A DNA stretch of 64,000 nucleotides, taken from assembly GCF_046365375.1 (NCBI RefSeq), contig NZ_JBKEIT010000001.1:372001-436000 (forward strand), read 5' to 3'. The position numbers were made by a program, and so were the translations under genes. The stretch comes from Butyricimonas muris (GTDB lineage: Bacteria; Bacteroidota; Bacteroidia; Bacteroidales; Marinifilaceae). The notes below the pieces were generated by a model. That model was given only the letters and a program-made list of their open reading frames with translations, was not told where the DNA came from and did no database searches. Below, piece after piece: positions 23,952 through 32,781 of this stretch (its first letter is position 1; each line of letters starts with the position of its first letter).

Positions 23952-24388
23952 AGCTCATCGGTATTTGGAGTGGAAAGCAGTTCTTCTTGGGTAAACCGCT
24001 GTTGCGCCTGCATGAGGATGTAGGAGTCGGAACACGCGATTCCGGCCAGCAGCATCTGCGACATGCTTTCCAGCAGGTACACCCCGAATACGGGATCGAC
24101 ACAGCAGAGGAATGGCAGGGCGAAAGATTCTTCCGCCAGAGAGTGTCCCGTAGCGGCATCGACGGCAAAACATTCGTCCGGCGGTATGCCGTACATCTTG
24201 CCCAGATGGTCTATCCACAAGGCGAATCCTGCGGTAAATTCATCAATCTTTTCTTCCGGGTCCAGCTTCATGGATTGCAGGAAGTGTGTCATGTCAAAAT
24301 AAGTCCGGGTATCAGTGGCGGTGAACAGCAAATCCGGAAACTCGCCGAACCGAAGTCTGAACCCTTGATGATTTTCTATTCTTCTCAT
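23948..24388 (-). CDS. Hypothetical protein, first gene of regulatory operon
   Basis: 146 aa, acidic and hydrophobic, soluble. No motif recognised. It is the promoter-proximal gene of the leftward operon (21642-24388); its start lies 27 bases from a TATATTTG element. Confidence 0.75.
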   Translation of the reverse strand: MRRIENHQGFRLRFGEFPDLLFTATDTRTYFDMTHFLQSMKLDPEEKIDEFTAGFALWIDHLGKMYGIPPDECFAVDAATGHSLAEESFALPFLCCVDPVFGVYLLESMSQMLLAGIACSDSYILMQAQQRFTQEELLSTPNTDEL

Positions 24389-24414
24389 TTTCTCAAAATA
24401 TTGAATTTTGCAGG

Positions 24415-24422
24415 CAAATATA
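24415..24422 (-). promoter_or_regulatory. Bacteroidetes-type -7 element for the regulatory operon
   Basis: The minus strand reads TATATTTG, a match to TAnnTTTG, 27 bases upstream of the 24388 start codon. It lies beside the palindromic region 24444-24488. Confidence 0.6.
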
Positions 24423-24443
24423 TACTTTTCGGCTCGATTTTGA

Positions 24444-24488
24444 CTATAAATTTGACGATAAATTTTATCGTTAATAATTCATTTATAG
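24444..24488. promoter_or_regulatory. Nested palindromes, candidate operator
   Basis: CTATAAAT at 24444-24451 pairs with ATTTATAG at 24481-24488; inside them CGATAAA (24456-24462) pairs with TTTATCG (24464-24470). The block lies between the leftward regulatory operon and the rightward late genes, where a repressor would be expected to bind. It also contains TAAATTTG (24447-24454), a possible rightward -7 element. Confidence 0.5.
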
Positions 24489-24635
24489 GTATTTACAAGC
24501 GACTTTCAGACGCAAAAACGAGCCAAAAATCTGTAAGTAACCGTCCGCCTATTTTGTATGGTAAACCGAACATATTGGAGCCGATTTGTTCGTATGGTTC
24601 GAGGGGGTCGGATAACCCATTTTTTCGGGATCAAA

Positions 24636-24643
24636 CTATTCTT
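24636..24643 (+). promoter_or_regulatory. Late promoter-like motif (portal)
   Basis: CTATTCTT, 17 bases before the portal start codon. One of several copies upstream of structural genes. Confidence 0.5.
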
Positions 24644-24660
24644 TTTGAAACCCGAAAAAA

Positions 24661-25968
24661 ATGCAGGAAGAAGGAACATTCAACCACGAGTTGCTCGAAA
24701 GCATATTCCACACGTCGAAAAAAACGATTCAGGAATACGTGCGGGAAATCGAACGGCACAACCGCTACCGTTCGGTGCGCTCGAACATGCTGCTGGGAAC
24801 TATCCTCGACGACCGGGCGCGTCTGATCGACCTGTACGATGCGTGTCTGCAACAGGATGCGCACATCCGTGCCGTCATCGAGACACTCGAAAGCCAGATA
24901 CTCGGCGACCGCTATATGCTCGCCCGCCTGAACGACAAGGGCAAATACGTCAAGGATGTGAAAGAGAGCCAGAAGATACAGGGCTCGCAGTTCGACAAAA
25001 TCATCCGAGGCATCATCGAGGCCAAGCTCTACGGCTATACGCTGCTGGAAATCATGCCTGATATCGATCCTGATACGGGACGGCTGAAAGAGGTGAACAG
25101 CATCGAACGCCGTAACGTCCTGCCCGAACAGGGCATTGTCGTCAAACGGCAGGGCTTGTGGCTGCCGCACTGGGACATCCACTCGACCGCCTATCGGAAA
25201 CGTTATGTGCTCATCAAGACGGGAGACCTGGGGCTTTTCTCGGCCACGACGCCGCTGATTCTCGCCAAAAAGTTCACGGTCGCCAACTACGTCAATTTCA
25301 GTCATACCTACGGCCAGCCCATCATCCACGGAAAGACCGTCAGCGAAAACAACATGGATCGCAAGCGTCTGGCGCAGGACATCTCCAATGCCGCCCAGAA
25401 CAAAGTTATCGTAACAGGACTGGAAGACGAGGTGGACATCAAGACCTTCACCATGTCCAACAGCGAGAAGATATATACCGGACTGATCCAATTCGCCAAC
25501 AAGGAGGTCTCGAACCTAATCCTCGGCTCCGAATCAATGGCCGGAGGCATGCAGTCGTATGTCGGCTCCACCAAAGCACATCAGGACATCTTCCGCGACC
25601 GTATCGAGGTGTATCGCCGCTATATCGAGAACGTGATGAACGAGCAGATCATCCCCCGGTTCGTGGCGATGGGTTATATCTCCGCCGGACTGGAATTCAA
25701 GTATTCCAACCGCATCGACATGAACAACGAGGACCGTATCAAGCTCTACTCACTCATTACGGATAAGTACGAGGTGGCGGCGGATGAAATCGAAAAAGAG
25801 TTCGGTATCGTCGTGGGCAAGCAGCTCAACGTGATACCCGGCATGGGCGGCGGAGGCGGTATAGCAGTCGGCGGAAGCTCGTCCGACCGGGGCATCATGT
25901 CGGACGAGGAATACTACAAACGTTACGGTCATCCCCGAGGCGTGAAACAAACCGACACCAACCCGTAA
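24661..25968 (+). CDS. Portal protein, DUF935 / Mu gp29-like
   Basis: 435 aa. It forms the dodecameric DNA channel at one capsid vertex. The sequence fits the DUF935 family: an N-terminal helix, a central region with VNSIERRNVLPEQGIVV and HTYGQPIIHGKT, then NKEVSNLILG, GGMQSYVGSTKAHQDIF and a C-terminal Gly-rich tail. Length is in the family range. Preceded by a late promoter-like CTATTCTT and followed 3 bases later by the morphogenesis gene. No terminase is adjacent, which is unusual. Confidence 0.9.
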   Translation: MQEEGTFNHELLESIFHTSKKTIQEYVREIERHNRYRSVRSNMLLGTILDDRARLIDLYDACLQQDAHIRAVIETLESQILGDRYMLARLNDKGKYVKDVKESQKIQGSQFDKIIRGIIEAKLYGYTLLEIMPDIDPDTGRLKEVNSIERRNVLPEQGIVVKRQGLWLPHWDIHSTAYRKRYVLIKTGDLGLFSATTPLILAKKFTVANYVNFSHTYGQPIIHGKTVSENNMDRKRLAQDISNAAQNKVIVTGLEDEVDIKTFTMSNSEKIYTGLIQFANKEVSNLILGSESMAGGMQSYVGSTKAHQDIFRDRIEVYRRYIENVMNEQIIPRFVAMGYISAGLEFKYSNRIDMNNEDRIKLYSLITDKYEVAADEIEKEFGIVVGKQLNVIPGMGGGGGIAVGGSSSDRGIMSDEEYYKRYGHPRGVKQTDTNP

Positions 25969-25971
25969 GCC

Positions 25972-26553
25972 ATGAGAATCACCCTCGAACAATTCTGCGA
26001 ACAATGGGCCCCGAAAGGCAACGGCCGGTATTTGCCCAACAAGATGGAGTTCAATACCCACGACTTCGTGACAATGGCCGGCGAATACTCCATAAGTCGG
26101 TTCCGCACCAGCTTTGCCGAAGGCGGCTTTTACGGCAGCGGCAAGCCGTGGCCGGAGCGCAAATCCCGCTGGGGCCGACGCTTCACCCATCCCGTGATGA
26201 ACGACACCGGAACCTTGTCGCGCTCCATCACCGGGGAAGCCGACCGCATGGACCACACCAACATCACCCAGCGCGGCTACGGTGAGCGGAAGAAGATTTT
26301 CCGCCGTGGAGCCCGTTATGCCATCCGGACCAAGGCGAGCAATTTCAACCAGCCGGGAAAACGCGGTGCTTCCAAGAGCTATGCCGCCGTCCATAATACC
26401 GATCCGGCGTTAGGGCTTTACACGGTCAACCAATATAGCAGTCGCCGGCCTGAACACCGACAATTTATCGGCATTAACCCGAAACTGAACCATACCGTCA
26501 ATCAACTGTTTATCCCCATCCTGTTCCGGGGATTTCCCTTTCCGAACCCATGA
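25972..26553 (+). CDS. Virion morphogenesis protein, Mu gpG-like
   Basis: 193 aa, basic. KPWPERKSRWGRRFTHPVMNDTG followed by TLSRSI and KRGASKSYAAVHN fits phage virion-morphogenesis/tail-completion proteins (Mu gpG, P2 gpS). Such proteins act at the head-tail junction. It overlaps the next gene by 4 bases (ATGA). Confidence 0.8.
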   Translation: MRITLEQFCEQWAPKGNGRYLPNKMEFNTHDFVTMAGEYSISRFRTSFAEGGFYGSGKPWPERKSRWGRRFTHPVMNDTGTLSRSITGEADRMDHTNITQRGYGERKKIFRRGARYAIRTKASNFNQPGKRGASKSYAAVHNTDPALGLYTVNQYSSRRPEHRQFIGINPKLNHTVNQLFIPILFRGFPFPNP

Positions 26554-27350
26554 TCAGAGACAAGAAGCCATATAATCCACCCGTAAACGGTTCCGCTCCG
26601 AAAGCGGAACAACCTGCGGTCGCCGTGCCCGAACAGGTATCGGAGAATCCGTTCCTGAACATGTATCAAGCTGTCCGCCGTGCCATCCTCACACTGCGAG
26701 AGCATCCGGAAGAGCCGCAAAGTCCGCCGTTTTTCAAGACCATCATGATCGACACGGGACAGTTTTCCCGAATCGTGCGCAGCGAGAATCTGGAAATGGA
26801 AATCGCCTTTCCGGCCGTCTTCATCCGCTTCGTGAACGTGCGCTACCTCGTGCAGCAGCAACGTATCGGCGAAGGCCGCGCCACCATGCGCATCCGCTTC
26901 ATCCTCAATACGCTCAATCACACCGACCCGGAGCGGGAATGCGACCCGTTCATCGTTTTCCAGCGGTTGAACGTCGCCATTCAGGATGCCAAAAGCCATG
27001 AACCGGCACTCACCGAGCGATGCAATCTTCTTTACTTCGACATGCCTATGACGACCAACATGTTGCAGGCGTACTGGGTGGATTACGAGGTCTGGTTCCG
27101 GGAATCTTCCGCATGGAAGTACCGCAACTGGGTCGAACGCTATTTGGTCATGCCGCCTTTCACGCAACATGCCGACGCCCCGGAACACGACACGGCTGGA
27201 CACGGACACCATGCCGAACCGGTTTACGAACAGGTTACGGGATTCGAGCCGTCGGTCGATGTGCCTGACCTGCCGGAGGAAGAGGAAAAAGAACCCGAAG
27301 AGGAAAAGCCCGCCGAGGATATCCCGAACGGCTCCGAAAGCGGATTATAA
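26550..27350 (+). CDS. Probable tail terminator or neck protein
   Basis: 266 aa. The N-terminal 200 residues have a beta-rich pattern (NLEMEIAFPAVFIRFVNVRY, then RMRIRFILNT-like strands) similar in style to tail-terminator proteins. The last 50 residues are disordered and acidic with a His-rich patch and repeated EEEK. Position between gpG-like and protease genes supports a head-tail connector role, but sequence identity to a named family was not established. Confidence 0.7.
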   Translation: MIRDKKPYNPPVNGSAPKAEQPAVAVPEQVSENPFLNMYQAVRRAILTLREHPEEPQSPPFFKTIMIDTGQFSRIVRSENLEMEIAFPAVFIRFVNVRYLVQQQRIGEGRATMRIRFILNTLNHTDPERECDPFIVFQRLNVAIQDAKSHEPALTERCNLLYFDMPMTTNMLQAYWVDYEVWFRESSAWKYRNWVERYLVMPPFTQHADAPEHDTAGHGHHAEPVYEQVTGFEPSVDVPDLPEEEEKEPEEEKPAEDIPNGSESGL

Positions 27351-27370
27351 ACCATTTCACGCGAGCAAAG

Positions 27371-27378
27371 CTATTCTT
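27371..27378 (+). promoter_or_regulatory. Late promoter-like motif (protease/scaffold)
   Basis: CTATTCTT, 14 bases before the protease start at 27393, with a purine-rich AAAGGAAAAG between them that may be the ribosome-binding site. Confidence 0.5.
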
Positions 27379-27392
27379 ACCCAAAGGAAAAG

Positions 27393-28649
27393 ATGAACAC
27401 GGAAACTTTTGAACATATCGTCTGTCAGTCGGGTGCCGGGCGTCCGGCTTCCATCCGCTTCTTCGGCCGCATCACGGAAGAGAGTGCCGGTCGTTTCAGC
27501 GAGGCGTTCGACTTTTTGGAGAACATCGTGCGTCCCTCCCTTATCCGGGTGCTCATCAACTCGGAAGGCGGCTCGGTTCTGCACGGCATGACGGTCTATG
27601 CCGCCATCCAGAACGCCTCGGTGCCTACCGAATGCGTCATCGAAGGCATGGCCGCCTCGATGGGCTCCGTCATCTGGGCAGCCGGGGACAAGTCATTTAT
27701 GCGGGATTACGGCATCCTGATGATTCATAACCCGTTCCTGCCTGACGAAAACGACGGGGAGCAATCCGATTTGGTCAAAGCCTTCACGGCGCAAATCGAG
27801 ACCATCTACCGCAAACGGTTCGGGTTGAGCCGTGAAAAGGTCCGGGCCATCATGGACGGGGCTGCCGGGCAGGACGGGACATTCTTCGATGCTGCGGCTG
27901 CCGTGAAGGCAGGCATCATTCCCGAAAGCCATGTGCTCAAGACCAGCAAGCAGCTCCGGGACAAGGTGCGCGCCGACCTGTCGGGTATTACGGATGCGGC
28001 GGCCATACAGGCGGTCATGAACCGCATCACACCGCCCGAAGAGGAAAATCACCCGTCGGACGAGAAAACCACTATTCTTAATACGAAACTTAATCACAGA
28101 TCCATGAACGAAGAGAAAACATTATCCCCGGAATACAGCGCGGTGGTCGCCTCACTCGGCATGCAGGAGAAGAACGAGGTCAAGGACGTGCTCTCCCGCA
28201 TTTCGGAGCTGACCGGTGTGGAAGCCCGGCTGACCGAGGCGAACAAAGCCCTGAGCGATGCCAAGACCGTGATTGCCGGCAAAGACGCCACTATCGGCAA
28301 TCTCCAGAAGGACCTCGACAGCGTAACCGCCCGGTTGCAGGTCTATGAGCAGAAAGAGGCCGATGCCAAAGCAAGTGCCATCCAGAGCTTTTTGCAGAAA
28401 GCCGTGGACGAAGGCAAGATCGAGGCAGACGCGGTGCCCGGCTGGAAAGAGATGGCTGCCACGAACTTCCAGTTGGTACAGGACACCATCGGTTCGATTC
28501 CCGCCCGCGAGAAAATCAGCGAGCAGATCGCCACCGACCCCGGTAACGCCCAAGCGGCCGCCGACGCTCTGAAAAGTGCCGGGCAGAAGATGGCAGAACA
28601 GGTCGAAGCCGTAGTGGGCAAGGACTTCGCCTTCAAGAAGCTGCAATAG
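27393..28649 (+). CDS. ClpP-like prohead protease fused to scaffold
   Basis: 418 aa. Residues 1-190 form a ClpP-type serine protease: INSEGGSV oxyanion loop, catalytic Ser in GMAASMGSVIWAAG, catalytic His in LMIHNP, and a later Asp. Residues 238-418 are a coiled-coil, Lys/Glu/Ala-rich scaffold (EARLTEANKALSDAKTVIAG). The protease matures the head and cuts the scaffold. As in Mu I/Z, the scaffold may also be made separately from the in-frame ATG at 28104, which has its own CTATTCTT upstream. Confidence 0.9.
   Translation: MNTETFEHIVCQSGAGRPASIRFFGRITEESAGRFSEAFDFLENIVRPSLIRVLINSEGGSVLHGMTVYAAIQNASVPTECVIEGMAASMGSVIWAAGDKSFMRDYGILMIHNPFLPDENDGEQSDLVKAFTAQIETIYRKRFGLSREKVRAIMDGAAGQDGTFFDAAAAVKAGIIPESHVLKTSKQLRDKVRADLSGITDAAAIQAVMNRITPPEEENHPSDEKTTILNTKLNHRSMNEEKTLSPEYSAVVASLGMQEKNEVKDVLSRISELTGVEARLTEANKALSDAKTVIAGKDATIGNLQKDLDSVTARLQVYEQKEADAKASAIQSFLQKAVDEGKIEADAVPGWKEMAATNFQLVQDTIGSIPAREKISEQIATDPGNAQAAADALKSAGQKMAEQVEAVVGKDFAFKKLQ
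28072..28079 (+). promoter_or_regulatory. Internal late promoter-like motif (scaffold)
   Basis: CTATTCTT inside the protease gene, 24 bases before an in-frame ATG (28104) that opens the coiled-coil scaffold region. This supports independent expression of the scaffold. Confidence 0.5.
28104..28649 (+). CDS. Internal scaffold protein (nested start)
   Basis: 181 aa, in frame with the protease and sharing its stop. It begins MNEEKTLSPEYS right after a linker (EEENHPSDEKTTI). The segment is predicted to be a long coiled coil with a basic C-terminus, as in capsid scaffolds. Separate production is inferred from the promoter-like motif and from the Mu precedent. Confidence 0.6.
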   Translation: MNEEKTLSPEYSAVVASLGMQEKNEVKDVLSRISELTGVEARLTEANKALSDAKTVIAGKDATIGNLQKDLDSVTARLQVYEQKEADAKASAIQSFLQKAVDEGKIEADAVPGWKEMAATNFQLVQDTIGSIPAREKISEQIATDPGNAQAAADALKSAGQKMAEQVEAVVGKDFAFKKLQ

Positions 28650-28781
28650 CCCCGTCCGGCGGGAGACGTACCATCCCGCCACCTCGATACACATAAACTG
28701 ATTTGCCGGAAGTGGTTTACCGCTTTGAGTCGATGCTCCCTGTTCGCGGCCGAGATTCTAACCCAGAAAATCACTAACACA

Positions 28782-29831
28782 ATGGCAGATACAGTAACTT
28801 TCTTACAGAACGGCTATGCCGGAGAGGTATTGGAAGACCTGCTCACCTATACGGCGCAGGGCAACGACACCTTCCGTGAGGGGCTGATCCACATCAAGTC
28901 CGGCATCCAGCACAAGTACACTCTTCCCGCCATCCGGCTGGGAGACATCATTCAGGACAACGTGCCCACGCCCCAGAGTTCGCACGGGGCCAAAGGTGAG
29001 AACGGCGAGAACGAATACCAGTTCACGGAACGCCACCTGGAACCCGCCGAGTTCATGGTTTACCTCGAATTCAACCCGCGCGATTTCGAGGCGTACTGGA
29101 AATTCGCACAGCCGACGGGCAACCTCGTCTTCCGCGAGCTTGACCCCAAGTTGCAAGCCACGATGCTGCGCCTTCTGATGGACAAGAAAAACGAGTTCAT
29201 CGGCAATGCCATCTGGACTTCGGCCAAGGGCGGTGCGGCCGCCGCAGGCATCACGGCTCCCGCCGGTGCCGTGCAGATCGGAGCCGGTAAGGAGAAATAC
29301 TTCGACGGGGTCATCAAGCGTATCATCGACAACGTGAACGCCACCGACGCCCAGACCATCGCGGGCGGCCAGTGCATCGTCTCCGGTACGACCGAGCTCA
29401 AGGACGGTGCTGCGGTCGAGGCGGCCCTCTACTCGATGTGGCGGAAATGCCCCAAGCAGATCCGCAAGCGCTCGGGCCTGAGCATCGTCATGGGCTGGGA
29501 AGCGTGGGACGCCTACGACCAGTATATCACCGACAAGATGGTGAAATACTCCGAGAACAGCGAGGTGAACCGTTACCGCTTCAAGGGCAAGCGTATCATT
29601 CCGATTACGGGCGTGCCGGAGCATACCATCGTCATGGGCAACTTCACGTCGGGCATGGACTCCAACCTGTGGATGGGCGTAGATTACGCCAACGACGCCG
29701 AGGTACTGAAAGTGGACCGCCTGCAATCCAACTCGGAGCTCTTCTTCTTCCAGATGCGCATGAAGATGGACGTGAACATCGTCAAGCCTGCCGAGATCGT
29801 CGTCCATACGGCCTACACCAAAACGGCATAA
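28782..29831 (+). CDS. Major capsid protein
   Basis: 349 aa from MADTVTFLQNGY (28782), the start preferred over an upstream in-frame ATG at 28725. Features expected of an HK97-fold capsid protein are seen: an N-terminal region with KYTLPAIRLGDII, a central EFNPRDFEAYW, and a C-terminal VKPAEIVVHTAY. Placement directly after the protease/scaffold, and a strong terminator directly after it, support the call. A variant promoter-like GATTCTAACCC lies 20-30 bases upstream. Confidence 0.85.
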   Translation: MADTVTFLQNGYAGEVLEDLLTYTAQGNDTFREGLIHIKSGIQHKYTLPAIRLGDIIQDNVPTPQSSHGAKGENGENEYQFTERHLEPAEFMVYLEFNPRDFEAYWKFAQPTGNLVFRELDPKLQATMLRLLMDKKNEFIGNAIWTSAKGGAAAAGITAPAGAVQIGAGKEKYFDGVIKRIIDNVNATDAQTIAGGQCIVSGTTELKDGAAVEAALYSMWRKCPKQIRKRSGLSIVMGWEAWDAYDQYITDKMVKYSENSEVNRYRFKGKRIIPITGVPEHTIVMGNFTSGMDSNLWMGVDYANDAEVLKVDRLQSNSELFFFQMRMKMDVNIVKPAEIVVHTAYTKTA

Positions 29832-29863
29832 CCCTTTACCGAATCACCGAATATCAACGTGCG

Positions 29864-29897
29864 GGGGATGGACACCATACTCCATCCCCCTTTTTCA
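29864..29897 (+). terminator. Rho-independent terminator after the capsid gene
   Basis: GGGGATGGA pairs with TCCATCCCC (29865-29873 with 29882-29890), followed by CTTTTT. A partial terminator here would keep capsid mRNA more abundant than that of downstream genes. Confidence 0.8.
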
Positions 29898-29910
29898 TAC
29901 CGCAATATCT

Positions 29911-30207
29911 ATGGCAAAGACTCAAACAACCATTCCCGAAACAGATACCGCCCAGCCGGAAGCGACAGTAGCAGCACCTACGGCAGCGGCCGAAGAGAAA
30001 GATACGGCAATCGAGAAAGCCCCGAAGAAAGAACAGGCACCGAAAGCGGCGGCCGAGATTCCTGCTGCTGCATTGGCCATCCTCGGAAAGTTTCCCGATT
30101 ACAAGGAACTCTACATCGATGCCGACGGCAGCATGTACACGCCGCAGACCGCTCCGGCCATCCGGGGCAAGGCCATCCTCTACAAGAATCCCTATTACAA
30201 ATCATAA
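29911..30207 (+). CDS. Ala/Lys-rich head accessory protein
   Basis: 98 aa. Residues 1-50 are disordered and rich in Ala, Glu, Lys and Pro; residues 50-98 are globular (LAILGKFPDYKELYID, then PAIRGKAILYKNPYY). The position between capsid and sheath suggests a capsid decoration, head-closure or fibre-tether protein. Not assigned to a family. Confidence 0.72.
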   Translation: MAKTQTTIPETDTAQPEATVAAPTAAAEEKDTAIEKAPKKEQAPKAAAEIPAAALAILGKFPDYKELYIDADGSMYTPQTAPAIRGKAILYKNPYYKS

Positions 30208-30219
30208 CACGCAGGCGAT

Positions 30220-31563
30220 ATGGCATTAGGCAATGTAATCATCAAGGATGTGGACGGCAACCTGCCGTATGCCGCATCCGCAAGCAACGAGAAAATCACG
30301 GGCCTGCTGTTCGACGTATCGGGACAGCCCGACCTCTTTACCGCCGGCTACGGGAAAAGTAACGAGGCGAACGTGGCACTGGGCGATGTCATTTGCATCA
30401 CCAGCCGCAAATCCTCCGTGCAGGACTTCGGCATCAAAGAGCGTGTCGCGTGCGACCTTGACGAAGAGACGAACGAAAACTTCCTGTTCGGCATTCCGGC
30501 ATATCACATCCGCGAGTTCTTCCGCATGAGCGGCAACATCGACGGTCCGGGCCGGCTGTACGTCATGTTCGCGGACTGCTCCGAGAACTGGGACGCTCTC
30601 GACGTGATGCAGCGTGCCGCAGACGGGCTCATCTCGCAGGTGGGTATCTGGACAGAACAGCCGCTGTGGAAGCTCAACGGCGAGCAGGAGAAATACAACC
30701 TGAACCTCGTCAAAGGCATCAACGACAAGGCGGTGGCTTTAGCCGAGCTGAACCAGCCCCTGTCAGTGGTGCTGTGTGCCAACCCTGCCAACACGGGCGG
30801 AGACACGGAAGAGGCAAAGGTCATCGACCTGAACCGCATCCCGTCGGCTATCTGTGAATCGTCCCGTACCAGCGTTATCTTCGGCCAGGCACGAAACGAC
30901 CAGAACGCGATGATCCAGTACCGCAACCCGAACCATACGCCGGTCGGTTTTCTGGGTGCCGTCATGGGCGCCCTTGCCAAGGCGAGCGTTCACGAATCCA
31001 TTGCTTGGGTGCGGCAGTTCAACCTCTTTACCGATGACTTCCAGCAGATCGAGCTCGGTTTCGGAGATCTCACGCTCGATGCCGAGGACGAGTTCGTATC
31101 GACCAACCTGTACGAATCCCTCTCGCCGGTGTTGCTGGACGAACTGGATGACAAGGGATACATTTTCCCCATCAAGTATTCGGGTCGGGAGAACGGCATC
31201 TATATCTCCAAAGATCAGACCTGCTCCAACGGAGATTACCGCACCATTGCCCGCAACCGTACCATCAATAAGAGCCGCCGTGCCGTGCGCGAAGCCTTGC
31301 TGCCGTATCTGCACAGCCCTCTGATGGTGAACCCGGCAACGGGCTTTCTCGCACCCTCGAAGATTACGGCCTTCAAGACCCTGATCGGTGACATACTGGC
31401 CAAGATGCAGGCAGCGCAGGAGATCAGTGGCTATGCCGTGACCATCGACCCCAACCAGAACGTGCTGGTGGACGATACGCTGCGCATCAGCTACGTCATC
31501 GTACCCGTCGGCGTAGCTGTGAAAATCTATGTCGAGGAAGGCTTATCACTAACCGCTAAATAG
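30220..31563 (+). CDS. Tail sheath protein, DUF2586-like
   Basis: 447 aa. Contractile sheath subunit. The sequence starts ALGNVIIKDVDGNLPY and ends with a beta-rich RISYVIVPVGVAVKIYVEEG, as expected for DUF2586-type sheath proteins. The central region includes CANPANTGG and YSGRENGIYISKDQTCSNGDY. Directly followed by the tail tube gene (8-base gap). This establishes a myovirus-type tail. Confidence 0.85.
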   Translation: MALGNVIIKDVDGNLPYAASASNEKITGLLFDVSGQPDLFTAGYGKSNEANVALGDVICITSRKSSVQDFGIKERVACDLDEETNENFLFGIPAYHIREFFRMSGNIDGPGRLYVMFADCSENWDALDVMQRAADGLISQVGIWTEQPLWKLNGEQEKYNLNLVKGINDKAVALAELNQPLSVVLCANPANTGGDTEEAKVIDLNRIPSAICESSRTSVIFGQARNDQNAMIQYRNPNHTPVGFLGAVMGALAKASVHESIAWVRQFNLFTDDFQQIELGFGDLTLDAEDEFVSTNLYESLSPVLLDELDDKGYIFPIKYSGRENGIYISKDQTCSNGDYRTIARNRTINKSRRAVREALLPYLHSPLMVNPATGFLAPSKITAFKTLIGDILAKMQAAQEISGYAVTIDPNQNVLVDDTLRISYVIVPVGVAVKIYVEEGLSLTAK

Positions 31564-31571
31564 ATGTAAAC

Positions 31572-32027
31572 ATGGCAATCATAAACAACGTCGCATACTC
31601 TTGGTCGATGATTACCTTAGCCAGTACGGCTTTGGGAATCGAGGAGGGCTCCACCGTACTCGAAGGCGTTTCGGGTATCAAATGGAGCAAGAAACGCAAA
31701 ATCGAGCCCAACTACGGTCTGGGCGGAAAACCGGTCAGCCGGGGTTTCGGAAATATCTCCTACACGGCGAGCATCACGATGGACTATGCCACGCAGCAGA
31801 CCCTGCGCTCGACCTACGGCAGTCTGATGGACATCGGAGAGTTCGACCTGATCATCTCGTTCGCCAACCCGATGGCCAGCGATGACTGGACGACCACCAC
31901 CGTCACGCTGAAAGGCTGTATCTTCAGCGAGGACGGCATGGAGAGCAGTCAGGATGATACCAACATCACGCACGAGTTCGACCTCAATCCCTTTGACATC
32001 CAAATCGGAGACGGGGATACCATTTAG
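31572..32027 (+). CDS. Tail tube protein
   Basis: 151 aa, beta-rich, no Cys-based motif apart from a single Cys. Size and position after the sheath match the inner tube subunit. ISYTASITMDYATQQTLRS and WTTTTVTLKGCIFSEDG are typical tube-like strands. Confidence 0.82.
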   Translation: MAIINNVAYSWSMITLASTALGIEEGSTVLEGVSGIKWSKKRKIEPNYGLGGKPVSRGFGNISYTASITMDYATQQTLRSTYGSLMDIGEFDLIISFANPMASDDWTTTTVTLKGCIFSEDGMESSQDDTNITHEFDLNPFDIQIGDGDTI

Positions 32028-32036
32028 GGAGAGGCT

Positions 32037-32519
32037 ATGGACGTAACCTTTGAAGGGAAATCCTCGACAGGGAAAAACGAATGGCTCACACCGCCACATA
32101 TTCTGCGGCGGTTGGGGCCGTTCGATTTGGACCCTTGCGCTCCCGTGAACCGACCGTGGAATACAGCGGCTCACCATTATACCATCGAAGATGACGGGCT
32201 CAAGCAGCCGTGGTTCGGGCGTGTGTTCTGCAATCCTCCGTATGACACGGCACTCATCGTACAGTTTATCAGGCGTTGCGTGGAACACCGCAATGCCATT
32301 GCTTTGACCTTTGTGCGAACAGACACAAGGTTATTCCATGAGCTGGTGTTTCCGAATGCGGAGTCCATCTTGTTTATTAAAGGACGGCTGAGTTTCTATC
32401 ACGTGACAGGAGAGCCGGGAGGCACGGCAGGCGCCCCGTCCTGCCTGATTGCTTTCGACAAAGAAAATACCGCAGTGCTGGAACGCTGCGGTATTGAAGG
32501 TAAATTGGTAAAAATCTAA
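32037..32519 (+). CDS. Phage Dam-like DNA adenine methylase
   Basis: 160 aa, of the phage Dam (N-6-adenine methyltransferase) family. N-terminal EWLTPPHILRRLGPFDLDPCA and catalytic FCNPPYD are present; this family has circularly arranged, shortened motifs. It probably methylates phage DNA to avoid restriction. It lies directly downstream of the tail tube gene, an accessory position. A terminator follows. Confidence 0.85.
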   Translation: MDVTFEGKSSTGKNEWLTPPHILRRLGPFDLDPCAPVNRPWNTAAHHYTIEDDGLKQPWFGRVFCNPPYDTALIVQFIRRCVEHRNAIALTFVRTDTRLFHELVFPNAESILFIKGRLSFYHVTGEPGGTAGAPSCLIAFDKENTAVLERCGIEGKLVKI

Positions 32520-32525
32520 TCATAT

Positions 32526-32568
32526 CGTCGCTGTGTGCAAAATTCCTGCATACAGCGGCGATATTTTT
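32526..32568 (+). terminator. Rho-independent terminator
   Basis: CGCTGTGTGCA pairs with TGCATACAGCG (32529-32539 with 32547-32557, one G-T), followed after a few bases by TTTTT. Ends the sheath-tube-methylase transcript. Confidence 0.65.
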
Positions 32569-32781
32569 CGATTTCAGCCGTTTTATTAAAGTAATGATTG
32601 CGTTAATGCAATCTTTCGTTTTGGTCTGAAGGCTGTACAAACTCACCACAAATTTTCAAAAGTGCGGTAAATTTGTACAGCATCATTTCTTCCGAGGATC
32701 GTAAATTCAAAAACATTGTATCATTATCACAAGCCATGATAATGATACAAATCTATTGATAATAAGTTGATTGTTAAGTGA
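32569..32781. other. Intergenic, no gene seen
   Basis: A/T-rich spacer between the methylase and the RloB remnant. I see no convincing coding frame. The word TGATAATG occurs twice near 32722-32745 in inverted orientation. Confidence 0.5.
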
